Source of the DNA: Microbispora siamensis
GTDB taxonomy: Bacteria > Actinomycetota > Actinomycetes > Streptosporangiales > Streptosporangiaceae
Direction of reading: 5' to 3'
Length of the DNA stretch: 53,292 bases
NCBI RefSeq assembly: GCF_016863095.1
Contig: NZ_BOOF01000063.1
Span: forward strand, 1 to 53,292
A program made the translations under genes and the position numbers. This document shows positions 15,542 to 23,621 of this stretch, piece after piece. Position 1 is the first letter of the stretch, and every line of letters starts with the position of its first letter. A model generated the notes under the pieces. That model ran no database searches and had not been told where the DNA came from. It worked only from the letters and a program-made list of their open reading frames with translations.

Positions 15542-16510
15542 GTGGAGGTCACCTGGCGGGAGGCCATGCGGCGGGCGCTCTACGGCGCGGAGGGCTTCTA
15601 CCTGCGGGAGCGCCCCGACCGGCATTTCCGCACGTCGGTGCATGTCTCTCCGGTCTTCGCCGAGGCCGTGCTGCGCCTGCTCCTGCGGGTCGACGCCGCC
15701 CTCGGCCGACCCGATCCGGTCGATCTCGTGGACATGGGCAGCGGCAACGGCCTGCTGGCCGCCCGGGTGCGGGCCGCCGCGCCGCCGGACCTCGCGGAGC
15801 GGTTGCGGGTCACCGCCGTCGACCTGTCCCCCCGGCCCGGCGATCTCGACCCCCGCGTCGCCTGGGAGGCGGAGGCGCCGTACGGGGTCACCGGCCTGGT
15901 GATCGCCAACGAGTGGCTGGACAACGTGCCGCTCGACATCGCCGAGATGACGCCGGACGGTCCTCGCCTGGTGCTCGTGGACACCTCGACCGGCGAAGAA
16001 CGGCTGGGGCCCGCTCCCGGCCCCGAGGACCTGGCCTGGCTGGAGCGGTGGTGGCCGCTGCGCGCACCGGGGGAACGCGCCGAGATCGGCCACCCCCGCG
16101 ACGAGGCGTGGGCATCGCTGATCACCCGGCTTGCGCGGGGCACGGCGGTCGCCGTGGACTACGCCCATCCGGCCGGGCGGCGGCCCCCGCTCGGCACGGT
16201 CGCCGGATATCGCGAGGGCTCGGTGGTGCCGCCCATACCGGACGGGTCGTGCGACATCACCGCACACGTGGCGCTGGACGCCTGCGCGGCGGCCGGCGAG
16301 CGGGCGGGGGCGCGGGCGACCACGCTCACCACGCAGCGGGAGGCGCTGCGCGACCTGGGGCTCACCGGCGCCCGGCCGCCGCTCGCGCTGGCGTCGGCCG
16401 ATCCCGCCGGATACGTGCGCGCGCTCGGCCGGGCCTCCCAGGAGGCCGAGCTGATCGACCCGGCCGGTCTCGGCGGCTTCGGCTGGCTCAGCCAGGTGGT
16501 CAGACGGTGA
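15542..16510 (+). CDS. MidA/NDUFAF7-type SAM-dependent methyltransferase
   Basis: The 322-residue protein matches the family of NDUFAF7/MidA, which in mitochondria methylates an arginine of the complex I 49-kDa subunit (the NuoD homologue). Visible marks are the N-terminal GAEGFYLRERPDRHFRTSVH, motif I LVDMGSGNGLLAARV, and the family signature GLVIANEWLDNVPLDI. GTG at 15542 is the first codon giving the normal N-terminus. A stand-alone nuoD lies 4 kb downstream. Its 3' end overlaps the convergent P450 gene by 11 nt. Confidence 0.85.
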   Translation: MEVTWREAMRRALYGAEGFYLRERPDRHFRTSVHVSPVFAEAVLRLLLRVDAALGRPDPVDLVDMGSGNGLLAARVRAAAPPDLAERLRVTAVDLSPRPGDLDPRVAWEAEAPYGVTGLVIANEWLDNVPLDIAEMTPDGPRLVLVDTSTGEERLGPAPGPEDLAWLERWWPLRAPGERAEIGHPRDEAWASLITRLARGTAVAVDYAHPAGRRPPLGTVAGYREGSVVPPIPDGSCDITAHVALDACAAAGERAGARATTLTTQREALRDLGLTGARPPLALASADPAGYVRALGRASQEAELIDPAGLGGFGWLSQVVRR

Positions 16511-17759
16511 CCTTGAGGGACTCCAGGCCGCGCATGATGTAGCTGGGCTTCCAGGTGGGCTCCTCGGCGAGCTCGAGCCTGGGCGCCAGCCGCAGCAGGG
16601 CGCCGAACGACTCCGCCATCTCGACCCGGGCGAGCGGCGCGCCGAGGCAGAAGTGGATGCCGGCGCCGAACGAGATGTGCGGGTTGTCCGCCCGGCCGAG
16701 GTCGAGACGGTCCGGGTCGGCGAAGACCTCGGGATCCCGGTTGGCGGAGCCGAACAGCAGCGCGATCTCCACACCCCGGGGGATCGTCACCCCGCCGACC
16801 TCGATGTCCTCCAGCACCCACCGCTCGAACATCTGCGCCGGGGTGTCGTAGCGCAGCAGTTCCTCGACCGCCGTCGGCATCAGGCCGGGGTCGGCGCGCA
16901 GCCGCTCCAGCTCACCGGGGTTGCGGAACAGCGCCCACCACCCGCTGCCGGTGGCGTTGACCGTGGCCTCGTGCCCGGCGTTGAGGAGCAGCACGCAGGT
17001 GCCGATCAGCTCGTCCTCGGTCAGCCGGTCCCCGTCGTCCACCACCTGGGCCAGCGCCGAGATCATGTCGTCGCCCGGCCGCTCCCTGCGCGCCCTGGCC
17101 AGCTCGCGCAGATAGCCGGCGAACTCCGTCGCCGCGCGTACGGCGGTGTGTTGCACCTCCAGGGAGGGGTTCAGCTCGTACATTCCGCAGATGTCGGCCG
17201 ACCAGGGGCGCAGCAGGTGGCGGTCGGCCTCGGGCACGCCCAGCATCTCGGCGATCACGGTGACCGGCAGCGGCTCGGCCACCTCGGCCAGCAGGTCGCC
17301 GCCGCCGCGCTCGACCAGTCCCTCGGTCAGCTCGGTCGCGATCTTCCGTACGCGGGGGCGCAGCGACTCGACCATGCGGGGCGTGAACGCCTTGGACACC
17401 AGGCGGCGCAGCCGCGTGTGGACCGGCGGCTCGACGTCGAGCATGCCGGCCCGGATCACCCGCCAGAACGGTTCCTGGAACTCCGGCTCGGGCTCACGGC
17501 CGAACGCCTCGTGCGTCGCCACATGCAGGTAGGACCGGCCGAGGCGCCGGTCGCGCAGCAGAGCGTTCACATCCGCGTGGCGGGCGATCAGCCACTGCCC
17601 CGTCGGCTCGAAGAAGCTGACCGGCTCGTTGTCGCGCAGGTCACGGTAGGCGTCGTAGGGGTACGCGATGAACTCGGCATTCCAGGGATCAAACTTCACA
17701 ATGGACAACAATACGGATGAAAGACCTCGCCTGGGAGTACGGGCGTGCGGGTCCGTCAT
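16500..17759 (-). CDS. Cytochrome P450
   Basis: The soluble bacterial class P450, about 419 residues, catalyses an O2-dependent oxidation with electrons from a ferredoxin; none is nearby. The I-helix is LNAGHEATVN, the K-helix ExxR is EELLRY, and the haem loop is FGAGIHFCLGAPLARVE with Cys as axial ligand. The start is uncertain. ATG at 17759 has no ribosome-binding site, and family members often begin close to VKFDPWNAEFIAYPYDAY, so a TTG or GTG near 17699-17708 is plausible. Substrate unknown. Divergent from the pentapeptide gene. Confidence 0.92.
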   Translation of the reverse strand: MTDPHARTPRRGLSSVLLSIVKFDPWNAEFIAYPYDAYRDLRDNEPVSFFEPTGQWLIARHADVNALLRDRRLGRSYLHVATHEAFGREPEPEFQEPFWRVIRAGMLDVEPPVHTRLRRLVSKAFTPRMVESLRPRVRKIATELTEGLVERGGGDLLAEVAEPLPVTVIAEMLGVPEADRHLLRPWSADICGMYELNPSLEVQHTAVRAATEFAGYLRELARARRERPGDDMISALAQVVDDGDRLTEDELIGTCVLLLNAGHEATVNATGSGWWALFRNPGELERLRADPGLMPTAVEELLRYDTPAQMFERWVLEDIEVGGVTIPRGVEIALLFGSANRDPEVFADPDRLDLGRADNPHISFGAGIHFCLGAPLARVEMAESFGALLRLAPRLELAEEPTWKPSYIMRGLESLKVTV

Positions 17760-17775
17760 GGCGTAGGTTGGGGCG

Positions 17776-18453
17776 ATGCCGAAGCGCCGCGAACAGCACC
17801 GCAGAGAACCCCGCGAGCTCGGCGAGTTGCCCTACGCCGACCACCTCGAACCGTTCGAGGGCCGGCTCGCTCAGGGCGGCGACTACGACACGGTCCTGTT
17901 CGACGGTCAGGAGTTCGAGGACGCCGACGCGTCCAACGCCCGGTTCATGGAGTCGGCGTTCACCTCGGTGACGTTCCTCGGCGGCCGGTATCGGCGCGCC
18001 CGGTTCTCGGACGTGTGGCTGAACAGCGTGCGCTGGGTGGGCGGCGACCTCACCGAGTCCACCTGGGCGGACGCCGAGATCATCATGAGCGCCCCGGCCG
18101 GCACGGCGCTGCCCGGCGCCGAGATGAACCATGTGACCTTCCACCGCTGCAAGCTCGACTCGGTCAACCTCCGCGCGGCCGACCTGCGGGAGGTCTCGTT
18201 CGTCGAGTGCACACTGCGCGACGTGGACTTCGCCGGCGCCATGCTGACCGGCGTCGCCTTCCCCGGCTCCACGCTCGAACGGGTGCGTTTCGACAAGGCG
18301 CGCATGTCCCGGGTCGACCTGCGCGGCGCCGTGTCCCTGGGCATCTCCGACGGCTACGACGCGCTGCGCGGCGCGACCATCAGCGGCGTCCAGTTGATGG
18401 AACTCGCGCCGATGTTCGCCCACATCCTGGGTGTCACGGTCGACAACGGCTGA
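17776..18453 (+). CDS. Pentapeptide-repeat protein
   Basis: The 225-residue protein is built of A(D/N)LXX-type units (for example DSVNLRAADLREVSF, TLRDVDFAGAMLTGVAF) that form a right-handed quadrilateral beta-helix. The best-known members (MfpA, Qnr) mimic DNA and protect gyrase, but many have other or unknown roles. No membrane segment is present. It starts only 16 bp from the annotated start of the divergent P450 gene. Confidence 0.88.
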   Translation: MPKRREQHRREPRELGELPYADHLEPFEGRLAQGGDYDTVLFDGQEFEDADASNARFMESAFTSVTFLGGRYRRARFSDVWLNSVRWVGGDLTESTWADAEIIMSAPAGTALPGAEMNHVTFHRCKLDSVNLRAADLREVSFVECTLRDVDFAGAMLTGVAFPGSTLERVRFDKARMSRVDLRGAVSLGISDGYDALRGATISGVQLMELAPMFAHILGVTVDNG

Positions 18454-18474
18454 AGTCGCTCGCACCCACGGCAC

Positions 18475-18505
18475 TTGCGGCCGGGGGGCCGTATCGGGTT
18501 ATAGT
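18475..18505 (+). promoter_or_regulatory. Promoter of the SAM-IV-controlled transcript
   Basis: TTGCGG (18475-18480) and TATAGT (18500-18505) with a 19-bp spacer place a start site about 8 nt downstream, just before the riboswitch. The spacer is long, so the -35 is less certain than the -10. Confidence 0.5.
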
Positions 18506-18513
18506 GCCGTCCA

Positions 18514-18632
18514 GGTCATGAGTGCCAGCGTCAAGCCCCGGCTTGCTGGCCGGCAACCCTCGCGCTCGCGGCGGGGTGCCCCGGGTGAGGACCGGGTCCG
18601 GCACGAGGTGTGCCGGGCAAGCGCGGGCTCCG
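18514..18632 (+). ncRNA. SAM-IV riboswitch
   Basis: The sequence shows the SAM-IV core: ggtcatgagtgccagcgtca, then agccccggcttgctggccgg and caaccctc. The helix and pseudoknot parts ggcggggtgccccgggtga and the 3' pairing element ggcaagcgcgggctc follow. Binding of S-adenosylmethionine should lower expression of the downstream gene. A GAGGAGG ribosome-binding site follows about 35 nt later, so translational control is plausible. Confidence 0.9.
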
Positions 18633-18680
18633 CCGTTCCAACGCCATGGCCGGGGTCCCCGACCCCGAGGAGGCTTGGCG

Positions 18681-19952
18681 TTGTCCGCACTCACCTTCGT
18701 CCAGCAGGCCGTCAACCGCATCTCCGAGCCCGTGCGCCTGCCGGCTGTCGTGGGCGCCGACCTTGAGGTGCCCGTCAGGGGCGGCAGGCTCGTGCCGTAC
18801 GCGAACCTCGACTACGCGGCGAGCGCGCCCTGTCTCGAGCCGGTGAACGCCGCCGTCGCGGCGGCGCTGCCGGCCTACTCCAGCGTGCACCGGGGCGCGG
18901 GCTACGCCTCGCAGCTCACGACGGCCAGGTACGAGCAGGCCAGGCACACCGTGCGGGCCTTCGTCGGCGCCCGCCCCGGCGACGCGCTGGTCTTCGTGCG
19001 CAACACGACCGACGCCATGAACCTGCTGGCCCGCAGCCTCCCCGAGGGCACCACCGTCGTCGTGTTCGAGACCGAGCACCACGCCTCGCTGCTGCCCTGG
19101 CCGAACGCCGTACGGCTCGCGCCCCCCGCCTTCCCCGGCGAGGCGATCCGGGCGGCCGACGAGGCGCTGGCCGCGATCGAGGGCCCGGCCCTGCTCGTCG
19201 TGACCGCCGCCTCCAACGTGACGGGCGAGCTGTGGCCGATCGCCGGGCTGGCCCACATCGCCCACCGGCACGGCGCGCGGATCGCCGTGGACGCCGCCCA
19301 GTTCGTCCCCCACCGCGGGCTCAACCTCTCCGCGCTCGACCTCGACTACGTGGCCTTCTCGGGGCACAAGCTCTACGCCCCGTTCGGCGCCGGGGTGCTC
19401 GTGGGCCGCCCCGACTGGCTCGCCGACGCCGATCCGTACCTGCGCGGCGGCGGAGCCGTACAGGCGGTGGGCGAGACCACCGAGTGGAGCGACGACCCCG
19501 AGACGCGGCACGAGGCGGGCACCCCCAACGTGCTGGGCGCGATCGCGCTCGCCGCCGCCTGCGACGCGCTGACCGCGACCGGCTGGACCGCGCTGGTGCG
19601 GGAGGAGGAGCGGCTGCTCGCCCGTCTGCGCGCCGGGCTCGCCACGATCCCCGGCGTACGCGAGTTGTCGCTGTGGGGTCAGGACCACCCGCGTGTCGGC
19701 ATCGTGTCGTTCACCGTCGCCGGCCGTACGTCCCGCGAGGTCGCCGAGGCACTGTCGGCCGACTGGGGCATCGGCGTCAGGGACGGCAAGTTCTGCGCCC
19801 ACCCGTTCGTCCGCCACCTCCTCGGCGGCGGTGAGGACGGCGGCTGCGCGGACGGCACGTTCAGCGCCGTACGCGCCTCGGTCGGCATCGGCACGACCAC
19901 CGAGCACGTCGACCGCCTCATCGAAGCGCTACGCGAGATCGCCGCCGCCTGA
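18681..19952 (+). CDS. Class V aminotransferase / cysteine desulfurase-like protein
   Basis: The 423-residue PLP enzyme resembles SufS/CsdA-type cysteine desulfurases. The PLP lysine lies in FSGHKLYAPFGAGVLVG, the cofactor-binding aspartate region in RIAVDAAQFVPHRGL, and the substrate-loop cysteine is likely in RDGKFCAHPFVRH. The TTG at 18681 is preceded by GAGGAGG with 7-nt spacing; longer frames would run through the riboswitch. SAM-IV control ties it to sulfur-amino-acid metabolism. The exact reaction (desulfuration, lyase or aminotransfer) cannot be told from sequence. Confidence 0.88.
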   Translation: MSALTFVQQAVNRISEPVRLPAVVGADLEVPVRGGRLVPYANLDYAASAPCLEPVNAAVAAALPAYSSVHRGAGYASQLTTARYEQARHTVRAFVGARPGDALVFVRNTTDAMNLLARSLPEGTTVVVFETEHHASLLPWPNAVRLAPPAFPGEAIRAADEALAAIEGPALLVVTAASNVTGELWPIAGLAHIAHRHGARIAVDAAQFVPHRGLNLSALDLDYVAFSGHKLYAPFGAGVLVGRPDWLADADPYLRGGGAVQAVGETTEWSDDPETRHEAGTPNVLGAIALAAACDALTATGWTALVREEERLLARLRAGLATIPGVRELSLWGQDHPRVGIVSFTVAGRTSREVAEALSADWGIGVRDGKFCAHPFVRHLLGGGEDGGCADGTFSAVRASVGIGTTTEHVDRLIEALREIAAA

Positions 19953-19967
19953 CGACGGAAGGTCAGG

Positions 19968-19995
19968 TTGGGGGTCTCGCCTGAGAGGCCCCCAA
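19968..19995. terminator. Bidirectional terminator
   Basis: TTGGGGG (19968-19974) pairs with CCCCCAA (19989-19995), extended by TCTC/GAGA around a short loop. It fills the gap between the convergent aminotransferase gene and the antitoxin gene, whose stop directly abuts it. Confidence 0.75.
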
Positions 19996-20343
19996 TCAAG
20001 CGGCATCCGTCGACTTCTCGCTGACAGGCAAGCGCAGCGTCCGATCACCGAAGTCGACGACCAGATCCAAGCGGGCCCCGAGCGCCTCCACATAGCGAGC
20101 GATGACCTCGAGGGATGTGACCTCTCCATGCTCGATCTGTGAGACCCGGGCAACACTCAGACCCATGACAGCCGCGACGTCCTTTTGGCCGAGCCCAAGT
20201 TGCTTTCGCGCCTCGGCGAGCTGATGACCGCGCACCTCGGCGAGAAGCTTTCTGGCGCCCTGCTCGATCACGGAAGGGGAGACGCCGGCCTCGTGCAGTT
20301 CCCGCTCGAGGTCGGCCCAGTCCCCCGGCACTCTCTGCGGCAT
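19996..20343 (-). CDS. XRE-family antitoxin (HigA-like)
   Basis: The 115-residue protein has a C-terminal XRE helix-turn-helix (EARKQLGLGQKDVAAVMGL, SVARVSQIEHGEVTSLEVIA) and a preceding helical part. AGGAGTGAAC lies before the ATG at 20343. It would bind the toxin and repress its own operon. It stands 2 nt after the remnant toxin gene, so the order is toxin first, as in HigBA. The protein looks intact although its toxin is not. Confidence 0.85.
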   Translation of the reverse strand: MPQRVPGDWADLERELHEAGVSPSVIEQGARKLLAEVRGHQLAEARKQLGLGQKDVAAVMGLSVARVSQIEHGEVTSLEVIARYVEALGARLDLVVDFGDRTLRLPVSEKSTDAA

Positions 20344-20345
20344 GT

Positions 20346-20495
20346 TCACTCCTCTTCGTCGCTGGTGTAGTCGAGGTAAAGCTGTATGGCCAGGGGGATG
20401 TTCTCCTTGTACCACCGGTTCCGGTCAAGATCCTCCTTGAGGAGCGTCCTGAACCAGGCGGCATACTCATCTGTGACCTTCATCGTCCATGCCAA
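20346..20495 (-). pseudogene. HigB/RelE-type toxin with large internal deletion
   Basis: The 49-codon frame joins the N-terminal signature of this toxin family (KVTDEYAAWFRTLLKED) directly to its usual C-terminus (NRWYKENIPLAIQLYLDY). Intact HigB/DUF891-type toxins are about 110-120 residues, so roughly 65-70 central residues, including most of the catalytic beta-sheet, are missing. The frame is preserved across the join. TTG at 20495 follows GGAGG. A functional RNase is very unlikely; it may be a remnant that still touches the antitoxin. Confidence 0.65.
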
Positions 20496-20619
20496 GAGCG
20501 CCTCCGGAATCAAGGCTAGCCTTAAGTCGGACAGCAGGCTACTGCCGTCGACAGGAGACGGTGGTCGAGTTCGTCTGATGCCTTCGCCGTCTTCGCTCCT
20601 CCATGGCGAGCGTGAAAGC

Positions 20620-21813
20620 ATGGACGGCATGACGACCGAGCAGGAGGGCGCGCGCCGGGAACGCATCGTGGGGATCGGCGCGGGTGCCGACGCCGTGCAG
20701 GCGAGGGAGCTGGCCACCGAGGACATGATCCTCAACATCGGCCCGCAGCATCCGTCCACCCACGGCGTGCTGCGGCTGCGGCTCGTCCTCGACGGCGAGC
20801 GCATCACGGCCGCCGAGCCGATCGTCGGCTACATGCACCGCGGCGCGGAGAAGCTGTTCGAGGTGCGCGACTACCGGCAGATCATCGTGCTCGCCAACCG
20901 GCACGACTGGCTGTCGGCGTTCGCCAACGAGCTGGGCGTCGTGCTCGCGGTCGAGCGCATGCTGGGCATGCAGCCCCCGCCCAGGGCGGTGTGGGCGAGG
21001 ACGCTGCTGGCCGAGCTCAACCGGGTGCTCAGCCACCTGATGTTCCTCGGCAGCTATCCCCTGGAACTCGGCGCGATCACGCCGGTCTTCTACGCCTTCC
21101 GCGAGCGGGAGACCCTGCAGCACGTCATGGAGGAGATCTCCGGCGGCCGCATGCACTACATGTTCAACCGGGTGGGCGGGCTGAAGGAGGAGCTGCCCCT
21201 GGGCTGGCTCGACCGCGTCACCGCCGCCGTCGCGGCCGTGCGGCGGCGGCTGCCCGACATCGAGGAGCTGATCGCCGGCAACGAGATCTTCCTGGCCCGC
21301 ACCCGCGGCGTCGGCGTGCTCGACCGCGAGACGATCATGCAGTACGGCGTGAGCGGCCCCATCGCGCGGGCCTCGGGCGTCGACTTCGACCTGCGGCGCG
21401 ACGAGCCCTACCTCGCGTACGGCGAGCTGCCGGTGAAGGTCGTGACCCGGTCGGCCGGGGACTGCCACGCCCGGTTCCAGGTGCTGCTCGAACAGGTCAA
21501 GGTCTCCCTCGACCTGGCCGACGCCTGCGTCGAGCGCCTGCGGCATCTGCCGCCGGGACCGATCAACCAGCGGCTGCCGAAGGTGCTGAAGGCGCCCGAG
21601 GGCCACACGTACGCCTGGACGGAGAACCCGCTCGGCCTCAACGGCTACTACCTCGTGTCGCGGGGCGAGAAGACGCCGTGGCGGCTCAAGCTGCGCAGCG
21701 CCTCCTACAACAACATCCAGGTGCTGCGGGAGATGCTGCCGGGCAACCTGGTCGCCGACATGATCGCGATCCTCGGCTCGATGTTCTTCGTGGTCGGCGA
21801 CATCGACAAATAG
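20620..21813 (+). CDS. nuoD: Stand-alone NADH-quinone oxidoreductase subunit D
   Basis: The 397-residue 49-kDa-type subunit helps form the quinone site of complex I. Diagnostic stretches are NIGPQHPSTHGVLRLRLVLD, IVGYMHRGAEKLFEVRDYRQ, and NNIQVLREMLPGNLVADMIA. Canonical nuoD lies inside a 14-gene nuo operon; here no other nuo gene is present, so this is probably a second copy. The start is ATG at 20620 or 20629. It diverges from the toxin-antitoxin remnant. A MidA/NDUFAF7-type methyltransferase, whose known relative modifies this subunit, is 4 kb away. Confidence 0.93.
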   Translation: MDGMTTEQEGARRERIVGIGAGADAVQARELATEDMILNIGPQHPSTHGVLRLRLVLDGERITAAEPIVGYMHRGAEKLFEVRDYRQIIVLANRHDWLSAFANELGVVLAVERMLGMQPPPRAVWARTLLAELNRVLSHLMFLGSYPLELGAITPVFYAFRERETLQHVMEEISGGRMHYMFNRVGGLKEELPLGWLDRVTAAVAAVRRRLPDIEELIAGNEIFLARTRGVGVLDRETIMQYGVSGPIARASGVDFDLRRDEPYLAYGELPVKVVTRSAGDCHARFQVLLEQVKVSLDLADACVERLRHLPPGPINQRLPKVLKAPEGHTYAWTENPLGLNGYYLVSRGEKTPWRLKLRSASYNNIQVLREMLPGNLVADMIAILGSMFFVVGDIDK

Positions 21814-21828
21814 ATCGACACGTCGCGG

Positions 21829-22278
21829 TCAGGTCTCCCCGGAAGGCTTGCCGGGCACCCGGCAGCAGTGTTCGAGGAACAGCGCCGCGCAGATCAGGAT
21901 CACGCAGGCCACGAACGATCCGCCGCCGACGAGCGCGTCCTGGCGGGGCTTGTCCAGGTCGAGCAGGTCGAGCACGCGCACCACGAACCCGGCGAAGATG
22001 CCGCCGAACGCCGCCCCGACGTACGCCGTGGCCTTGGCGAGCGCCGCCAGGCGGGCGACGGCCAGCGGCTCGACCGGCTTGGTGTTCGGGCGGCGCAGGA
22101 TCCTCGCCCGGGTCAGCCAGCCCGTGTACGCCTCGCCGACGGCCAGCAGCAGCGTGGTGGGGATCGCGGTCCACGGCAGGGTCGGCACCACGGAGTAGAA
22201 CTGCCGCAGCAGCCCCCAGGTGAGCAGGGCGAACACGACCACGAGACCGACGAGCACGCCGGGATTGCTGGGCTTCAC
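21829..22278 (-). CDS. DUF3180 membrane protein
   Basis: The 149-residue protein has four hydrophobic segments (near residues 8-25, 34-50, 85-105 and 118-136) and the family-typical stretch RILRRPNTKPVEPLAVARLA. DUF3180 genes regularly follow folK in actinobacteria; function unknown. It follows folK by 18 bp and ends the folate operon. Confidence 0.88.
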   Translation of the reverse strand: MKPSNPGVLVGLVVVFALLTWGLLRQFYSVVPTLPWTAIPTTLLLAVGEAYTGWLTRARILRRPNTKPVEPLAVARLAALAKATAYVGAAFGGIFAGFVVRVLDLLDLDKPRQDALVGGGSFVACVILICAALFLEHCCRVPGKPSGET

Positions 22279-22296
22279 GCGGGGACTCCTCGTCGA

Positions 22297-22797
22297 TCAG
22301 GCCGGGGGTTCGATCACGAGGTCGGGCCGCAGCCGCACCCCGCTCTGGTCCATGTCGGCCAGCAGGGCCGCCACCGACCCGCGCCCGGGCAGCACCGCAG
22401 CGGGATCGGCCTGCGCCCACGGCACCAGCACGAACGCCCGCTCGTGCGCCCGGGGGTGCGGGAGTGTGAGCTCGGGGTCGTCCGACATGAGGTTCCCGAC
22501 CGTGATGAGGTCCACGTCGAGCGTCCGAGGGCCCCACCGCTCCCTGCGCTCGCGGCCGAACGCGTTCTCGACGCTCTGGGCGCGGTCGAGCAGCGTACGG
22601 GGGTCGAGCATGCTCTCGGCGATCACGACCGCGTTGAGGTATGCGCCCTGCTCGGGGCCGCCGACCGGATCGGTCTCGTAAACCGGGGACACCGCCACGA
22701 ACGTGAGCCCGGGGGCGTCGAACAGCGAATCGACGGCGCCCTGGAGATTCTCGATGCGGCGGCCGAGGTTGCTGCCGAGCGCGATCACGACCCTCAT
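22297..22797 (-). CDS. folK: 2-amino-4-hydroxy-6-hydroxymethyldihydropteridine pyrophosphokinase
   Basis: FolK transfers pyrophosphate from ATP to the pterin, the step before FolP. The 166-residue enzyme begins MRVVIALGSNLGRRIENLQG and carries the signature RWGPRTLDVDLITVG with the Mg-binding aspartates. The ATG at 22797 overlaps the folB stop (ATGA), so it is translationally coupled. Confidence 0.95.
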   Translation of the reverse strand: MRVVIALGSNLGRRIENLQGAVDSLFDAPGLTFVAVSPVYETDPVGGPEQGAYLNAVVIAESMLDPRTLLDRAQSVENAFGRERRERWGPRTLDVDLITVGNLMSDDPELTLPHPRAHERAFVLVPWAQADPAAVLPGRGSVAALLADMDQSGVRLRPDLVIEPPA

Positions 22798-23177
22798 GCG
22801 CGACCCCTTCTGATCGTCACCACCACGTCGCCGAACGGCAGCGGGATGGGCGCCGCCGGTTTGTGCACGCTGACCTCCGCCTCCTCGACCAGCTCGTGGG
22901 CCAGGCAGGCCGCCGCCAGCCGCTCGGCGAGGGTCTCGATGAGGTTGACCGGCTCGCCCTCCACGATGCGGACGAGTTCCCCCGCCAACGCCCCGTAGTC
23001 CACGGTGAGCGTCAGGTCGTCGGCCACCGCCGCCGGGGCGGTGTCGAACCACAGGGCCACGTCGATCACGAACTCCTGGCCCAGCTCGCGCTCGGCGGGC
23101 AGGCAGCCGTGCCTGCCGCGGGCCCGCAGACCCGTCAACCGCACGCTGTCACGACTGGTCGCCGGCCGCGCCGTCAC
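22794..23177 (-). CDS. folB: Dihydroneopterin aldolase
   Basis: FolB converts dihydroneopterin to 6-hydroxymethyl-dihydropterin. The 127-residue protein has GLRARGRHGCLPAERELGQ near the N-terminus with the conserved Glu, YGALAGELVRIVEGEPVNLI in the middle, and a VHKPAAPIPLPFGDVVV tail. GTG at 23177 follows AGGAGCA and overlaps the upstream gene stop (GTGA). The frame reaching up to 23489 is a shadow of the neighbour. Confidence 0.94.
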   Translation of the reverse strand: MTARPATSRDSVRLTGLRARGRHGCLPAERELGQEFVIDVALWFDTAPAAVADDLTLTVDYGALAGELVRIVEGEPVNLIETLAERLAAACLAHELVEEAEVSVHKPAAPIPLPFGDVVVTIRRGRA

Positions 23178-23599
23178 TGCTCCTGATCCTCCTCGTCGTC
23201 GTCGCTCTGCAGAACCGGTGAGCCGTGGTAGAGCCACAACCGCCAGCCGGTCCCGGTCCGCACGTAGGTGCTGGAGGCGACGACCCGGCCGGCCGCGAAG
23301 CCCGGCTCGTCGGTGTCGGCGGCCGTGAGGATGTTCTCCGCGCAGGTGACCACGGCGACGTCCCCGAGCACGGTCGTCTGCACGTCGGTCAGCACGAACT
23401 GGATGTACGGCGTGTTTGCCATGATGAGCGCCCACGAGCGCAGCACCTCCGACCGGCCGGTCAGCATGGGCCAGCCGGGGTGGACGCACATGGCCGGACG
23501 TCCCGGGACGTCCTCGATCCAGATCTCCGACATCTTGTCGAGGTCGCCGCTCTCGATGGCGTTGTAGAACGCCTGGTTGAGCTCCTCGATGTCCTTCAT
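23174..23599 (-). CDS. SnoaL/NTF2-like protein in the folate operon
   Basis: The 141-residue protein has an NTF2-like cone fold: NQAFYNAIESGDLDKMSEIW, HPGWPMLTGRSEVLRSWA, and a terminal GTGWRLWLYHGSPVL. It is cotranscribed between folP and folB with GTGA overlap to folB. The family binds or turns over small hydrophobic or pterin-like ligands in varied ways. A pterin-related role is suggested only by the operon. ATG at 23599 follows AGGGACGCCC; 23617 is the alternative. The C-terminus is very acidic (DDDEEDQEQ). Confidence 0.82.
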   Translation of the reverse strand: MKDIEELNQAFYNAIESGDLDKMSEIWIEDVPGRPAMCVHPGWPMLTGRSEVLRSWALIMANTPYIQFVLTDVQTTVLGDVAVVTCAENILTAADTDEPGFAAGRVVASSTYVRTGTGWRLWLYHGSPVLQSDDDEEDQEQ

Positions 23600-23621
23600 G
23601 GGCGTCCCTGTCGGCATGTCG

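Noticed and set aside
20346..20807. 153-codon toxin frame starting at 20807
   Set aside because: The upstream part is antisense to nuoD and has no toxin-like residues. A TTG with GGAGG at 20495 gives the family N-terminus.
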